A DNA stretch of 64,000 bases, from contig CAUVWZ020000002.1 of the NCBI GenBank assembly GCA_963555835.3, positions 2,294,001 through 2,358,000 on the forward strand, in the 5' to 3' direction. This stretch comes from JAPUME01 sp027294185 (GTDB lineage Bacteria; Acidobacteriota; Terriglobia; UBA7540; JAPUME01). Shown here one piece after another: positions 60,684 through 64,000 of the stretch; position 1 is the stretch's first letter; the number at the start of each line of letters is the position of its first letter. The position numbers were made by a program, and so were the translations under genes. The notes below the pieces were generated by a model. It searched no databases. It had not been told where the DNA came from and saw nothing but the letters and a program-made list of their open reading frames with translations.

Positions 60684-63143
60684 TTAGACATCCAGGTTCT
60701 TGACGTCCAGGGCGTTTTCTTCGATGAACCTTCGGCGGGGCTCGACGACGTCACCCATGAGGGTGGTAAAGATTTGGTCGGTTTCGACGGCATCTTCCAC
60801 ACGCACCTGCAGCAGCGCGCGCTCTTCGGCGTCCATCGTAGTCTTCCAAAGCTGGTCGGGGTTCATCTCGCCCAGGCCCTTGAACCGCTGCACGGTGAGG
60901 GTCCTCTTGCCGGCATTGACGAGGTGCTCCAGAAGCTCCCCGCGGCCGTCCATCTTGACTTTCGTTCCGTTCAGTTCGATCACGAAAGGCGGTCGGTCGT
61001 GCTTGTGGACCCGCCGGTGGAGAACCAGCAAACGCTTGTAGTCAGCCGAAGAGATCAGTTTCCAGTTGACCTTTCCCTTACGGGCGGTCGCCGTTTGAAA
61101 AGTGAGCGCGTAATTTCCGTTTTCCTTTTCCCGTTCCTTTTCCCCGTCCTTGTCCTCGTCCTCATCGCGCGCAACCGACCCCGTCAGGCCCGCGGCCTTC
61201 AACCGTTTCGCCAGTTGTTCAAGCCGCGCAGGATTATCAAATTCCGCCTTCTTTTCCACATCCATCCGCAGCAGGGCGTCCACGACCCGGGAATCGCCCA
61301 CCCGCCTTCTCACCTTTGACAGCAGCTCGACGTATTCCGTCAGGGCCATCAGAAAATTTGTCAGGTCGCCGCCTTGAAGCCGAACCTTTCCTTTCCCGTC
61401 GCCGACCTGCAGCGTGTGGTCTTCGGTGGCGCGGCGCATGAGCTCCCGTCGGAACTCCTTCTCATCCCGGATGTAGCGCGACGCCTTGCCCTTTCGAATC
61501 AGGAAGAGCGGGGGTTGGGCAATATAGATATGCCCGCGCTCGATCAGCTCCGGCATTTGGCGGTAAAAAAAGGTCAGCAGCAGGGTGCGGATGTGGGAGC
61601 CATCCACGTCTGCGTCGGTCATGATGATCACCTTGCCGTAGCGGAGCCTCGAAGCGTCGAAGTCGTCCTTGCCGATTCCCGTGCCGAGGGCGGTGATCAG
61701 GGCGCGAATCTCCTCGTGGCCCAGCATCTTGTCGAACCGTGCCTTTTCGACGTTGAGTATCTTCCCCTTCAAAGGGAGGATGGCCTGGTAGCGGCGGTCC
61801 CGTCCCTGTTTGGCCGAGCCTCCGGCCGATTCTCCCTCGACCAGAAACAGCTCGCAGCGCTCGGGGTCGCGCTCCTGGCAGTCGGCCAGCTTCCCCGGCA
61901 GGCCCCCGGAATCGAGCGCCCCCTTGCGTCGGGTCAGTTCACGGGCTTTGCGCGCAGCCTCGCGCGCGCGGGCGGCCTCGATGGCTTTCGAGCAGATGTG
62001 CCTCCCCAGGGCGGGTGTTTTCTCGAAGGCAGCCATCAGCCGCTCGTAGACGAAGCTTGCCACTGCGCTCTGAATGTCGCTGTTCAGCTTCCCCTTGGTC
62101 TGGCCCTCGAACTGCGGCTGCGGAAGCTTCACGCTGATGACCGCCACGAGCCCCTCCCGCACGTCCTCGCCCGTCAGGTTCTCCTTGAGATTCTTGAACA
62201 GGTTTTCACGCTGGCCGAAATTGTTGATGGCGCGCGTCAGGGCCGAACGGAAGCCGGAAAGATGGCTGCCGCCGTCGACCGTATTGATGTTATTGGCAAA
62301 CGTGAAAAGCGTCTCCGCGTATCCGTCGTTGTATTGAAGGGCGAACTCCACGCTCAAACTCTCGCGCATCACCTCGGCGTAGACGGGTTTCGGGTGCAGA
62401 ACCGTCTTGTTCTTGTTCAGGTGTTTGACGAATTCCGCAATGCCGCCGCTGTACTGGAACTCGTGCGACTTGCCGGTGCGCTCGTCCTGGATGGTGATCT
62501 TAAGACCCTTGTTCAGGAAAGAGAGCTCGCGGAGGCGCTGCGAGAGCGTGTCAAAGAGGAATTCGATTTTGGGGAAAATCTTCGGGTCGGGTCGAAAGCT
62601 GACCCGCGTGCCGCGTTGCTTGGTCTTCCCCGCGCGCTTCAGAGGCGAGAGAGGAACGCCGCGCTTGTATTTTTGATGGTAAGTGAATCCACCCCGCCAA
62701 ATCTCAAGCGTCAGCCACTCCGAGAGCGCGTTGACGACCGAGACCCCCACCCCGTGGAGGCCGCCGGATACCTTGTAGCTATTCGTGTCAAACTTGCCGC
62801 CGGCATGGAGCACGGTCATTACCACCTCGGCCGCCGAGCGTCCCTCCTCCTTGTGCGTGTCGACCGGTATGCCGCGACCGTTATCCTCCACCACCATCGA
62901 GTCATCAGACTTGATCAGCACGGAAACGGTGTCACAGAAGCCCGCCAGGGCTTCGTCCACCGAATTGTCCACGACCTCGTAAACCAGGTGATGCAGGCCC
63001 TGCTCGCCCGTCGAGCCGATATACATGGCGGGCCGCTTGCGTACCGCCTCCAGATCACCCAATACCTTGATGCTTTCCGCATCGTAGGCCTCATGCCCTG
63101 AGCTTTGAGGCTTCCTCTTTTTCGCCGACTCCTTTTTCTCCAA
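60684..63143 (-). CDS. gyrB: DNA gyrase subunit B
   Basis: 819-residue type II topoisomerase ATPase subunit. Motifs are KRPAMYIGSTGEQGLHHLVY (GHKL ATP site), ELFLVEGESAGGSAKQGRDR, TDADVDGSHIRTLLLTFFYR (TOPRIM metal site) and QRFKGLGEMNPDQLWKTTMD. The start is a TTG at 63143 behind GGGAGGA. The Lys/Asp/Glu-rich insert (DEDEDKDGEKEREKENG) near residue 670 is a lineage-specific loop. It follows dnaN, so this is the origin-proximal cluster. Confidence 0.96.
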   Translation of the reverse strand: MEKKESAKKRKPQSSGHEAYDAESIKVLGDLEAVRKRPAMYIGSTGEQGLHHLVYEVVDNSVDEALAGFCDTVSVLIKSDDSMVVEDNGRGIPVDTHKEEGRSAAEVVMTVLHAGGKFDTNSYKVSGGLHGVGVSVVNALSEWLTLEIWRGGFTYHQKYKRGVPLSPLKRAGKTKQRGTRVSFRPDPKIFPKIEFLFDTLSQRLRELSFLNKGLKITIQDERTGKSHEFQYSGGIAEFVKHLNKNKTVLHPKPVYAEVMRESLSVEFALQYNDGYAETLFTFANNINTVDGGSHLSGFRSALTRAINNFGQRENLFKNLKENLTGEDVREGLVAVISVKLPQPQFEGQTKGKLNSDIQSAVASFVYERLMAAFEKTPALGRHICSKAIEAARAREAARKARELTRRKGALDSGGLPGKLADCQERDPERCELFLVEGESAGGSAKQGRDRRYQAILPLKGKILNVEKARFDKMLGHEEIRALITALGTGIGKDDFDASRLRYGKVIIMTDADVDGSHIRTLLLTFFYRQMPELIERGHIYIAQPPLFLIRKGKASRYIRDEKEFRRELMRRATEDHTLQVGDGKGKVRLQGGDLTNFLMALTEYVELLSKVRRRVGDSRVVDALLRMDVEKKAEFDNPARLEQLAKRLKAAGLTGSVARDEDEDKDGEKEREKENGNYALTFQTATARKGKVNWKLISSADYKRLLVLHRRVHKHDRPPFVIELNGTKVKMDGRGELLEHLVNAGKRTLTVQRFKGLGEMNPDQLWKTTMDAEERALLQVRVEDAVETDQIFTTLMGDVVEPRRRFIEENALDVKNLDV

Positions 63144-63267
63144 CTCTGTTCAATCCTCCCGCCTGAAATAGAAACCCGGTCCTTCTACCCCCGGATCAAC
63201 TCACCATGATTAGCTGATTCTCTCTGCGCTACCGACACATGACCTCTCGCGCCGCCTGCACGATCTC

Positions 63268-64000
63268 TTAGATCCGCATCGGCATCACAACGTAACGATA
63301 CCGGTACGGGTGATCCCCGATGGGTCGGAACTGCCCAGCGCTGTGCTCATCCTTTAGCTCCAGGGCGATGCTTCCTCCTTCACTCAACGCCCCAAAGAAG
63401 TCCAGCAGGTACTGAAAATTGAATCCGATCTCCAGAGGTTCTTTCTTGTAACTTGTCTCAAGCGTCTCCCGCGCCTCGCCGTAGTCCCCGCTCGAGGAAG
63501 AGACCTCCAGACGGCCCTTCTCCACCCGAAAGCGAATGGCACGTGACCGCTCATCCGCCAGCAGCGCGACCCTCCGAACGGCAGCCGAAATCAAAGCAGA
63601 GTCCAGCTCCAGCACCTTGTCATTCCCTGAGGGCAGAACAGCCTCGTAGTTCGGAAACTGTCCGGTCAGCATCCGGGAGGTCAACAGCCGTCCTCCCACC
63701 CGGAAAAAGAGATGGTTCTCATCACGGAAAAACTCCACCGGTGAATCTTCCTCCACCTCACTGAGCATTCGCTGCAACTCGCCCATTGCCTTTTTCGGAA
63801 CCAGCGTGCGCAACTCGTGGTTCAGTCCCTGGATGGAAATCTGGTGTTCCAGGTGAGCCAGGCGGTGCCCGTCGGTCGCCACCATGGTGATCGCGTCGGG
63901 TTTAAGGATCATCAAGGCGCCGTTCAGCGTGTAACGAGACTCTTCGCTCGAAATCGCATAGACGGTCTTGTCAATCGTTTTTGCCAGCACGCCCGCCGGC
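63268..64000 (-). CDS. dnaN: DNA polymerase III beta clamp (5' part beyond the window)
   Basis: The C-terminal 244 residues are visible; the start lies beyond 64000. The frame carries LAKTIDKTVYAISSEESRY, LVPKKAMGELQRMLSEV, RMLTGQFPNYEAVLPS and the final YVVMPMRI, the conserved C-terminal end of sliding clamps. It is followed by gyrB on the same strand with no recF in between. Confidence 0.95.
   Translation of the reverse strand, partial: PAGVLAKTIDKTVYAISSEESRYTLNGALMILKPDAITMVATDGHRLAHLEHQISIQGLNHELRTLVPKKAMGELQRMLSEVEEDSPVEFFRDENHLFFRVGGRLLTSRMLTGQFPNYEAVLPSGNDKVLELDSALISAAVRRVALLADERSRAIRFRVEKGRLEVSSSSGDYGEARETLETSYKKEPLEIGFNFQYLLDFFGALSEGGSIALELKDEHSAGQFRPIGDHPYRYRYVVMPMRI

Noticed and set aside
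61374..63101. A 575-codon frame opposite gyrB
   Set aside because: Antisense shadow of gyrB with no recognisable protein sequence or ribosome site.

Overview
The window looks like a chromosomal segment of an Acidobacteriota genome, possibly from a metagenome assembly. The evidence is a VWFA-related protein of the type typical of Acidobacteria (40664-41842), diderm envelope genes (BamD-like lipoprotein, Kdo hydroxylase, type IV pilus minor pilins), the futalosine menaquinone enzyme MqnE, and dispersed ATGTCATGCTGAGCG-type intergenic repeats. The right end carries gyrB and the 3' part of dnaN, so a replication origin may lie just beyond it. I saw no rRNA, tRNA or CRISPR array.

Layout. 1-9.9 kb: tail of a repeat protein, DinB-like protein, mqnE, two membrane glycosyltransferases, an exported methyltransferase, an HtrA/Deg protease, and a membrane class III cyclase fused to TPR and a degenerate HD-GYP domain. 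10.1-16.3 kb: a minor-pilin operon (fimT-pilV-pilW-pilX-pilX) on the minus strand behind a clear sigma70-type promoter, with a tandem duplication of the last gene. 16.4-23.3 kb: a full proteobacterial-style ISC operon (iscR-iscS-iscU-iscA-hscB-X-hscA-fdx-iscX), where X is a CADD-type putative self-sacrificing para-aminobenzoate synthase. An IscR-like operator sits at the iscR promoter. 23.6-27.0 kb: an exported protein, a methyltransferase, an HprK/PEPCK-like P-loop protein and a small hypothetical gene.

27.1-30.9 kb: a five-gene minus-strand operon with its own promoter and terminator (cysM, a JAMM protease, cysO/MoaD-like, moeZ-like, peroxiredoxin). This looks like protein-thiocarboxylate cysteine synthesis. 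The carrier has residues after its diglycine, so the JAMM protease would have to process it. 30.9-36.7 kb: small regulators and hypotheticals, an RHH-RAMA protein, a Pnkp-like kinase, a CBS protein, a degenerate receiver and a radical SAM protein. 36.8-43.9 kb: HEAT-repeat protein, Kdo hydroxylase, CDF transporter with three C-terminal domains, VWA protein, BamD-like lipoprotein, rpe. 44.1-47.0 kb: a frameshifted methyltransferase and a large Tes-like radical SAM protein.

47.0-54.2 kb is an accessory region: repeats resembling insertion-sequence ends, gene remnants, an IS1380-family transposase inserted upstream of a truncated gene, an EEP nuclease, an AT-rich three-gene membrane cassette and a truncated TPR gene. 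54.2-64 kb returns to core genes: queG, an Nramp-like transporter, lysC, a PilZ protein, an exported TPR protein, gyrB and dnaN.
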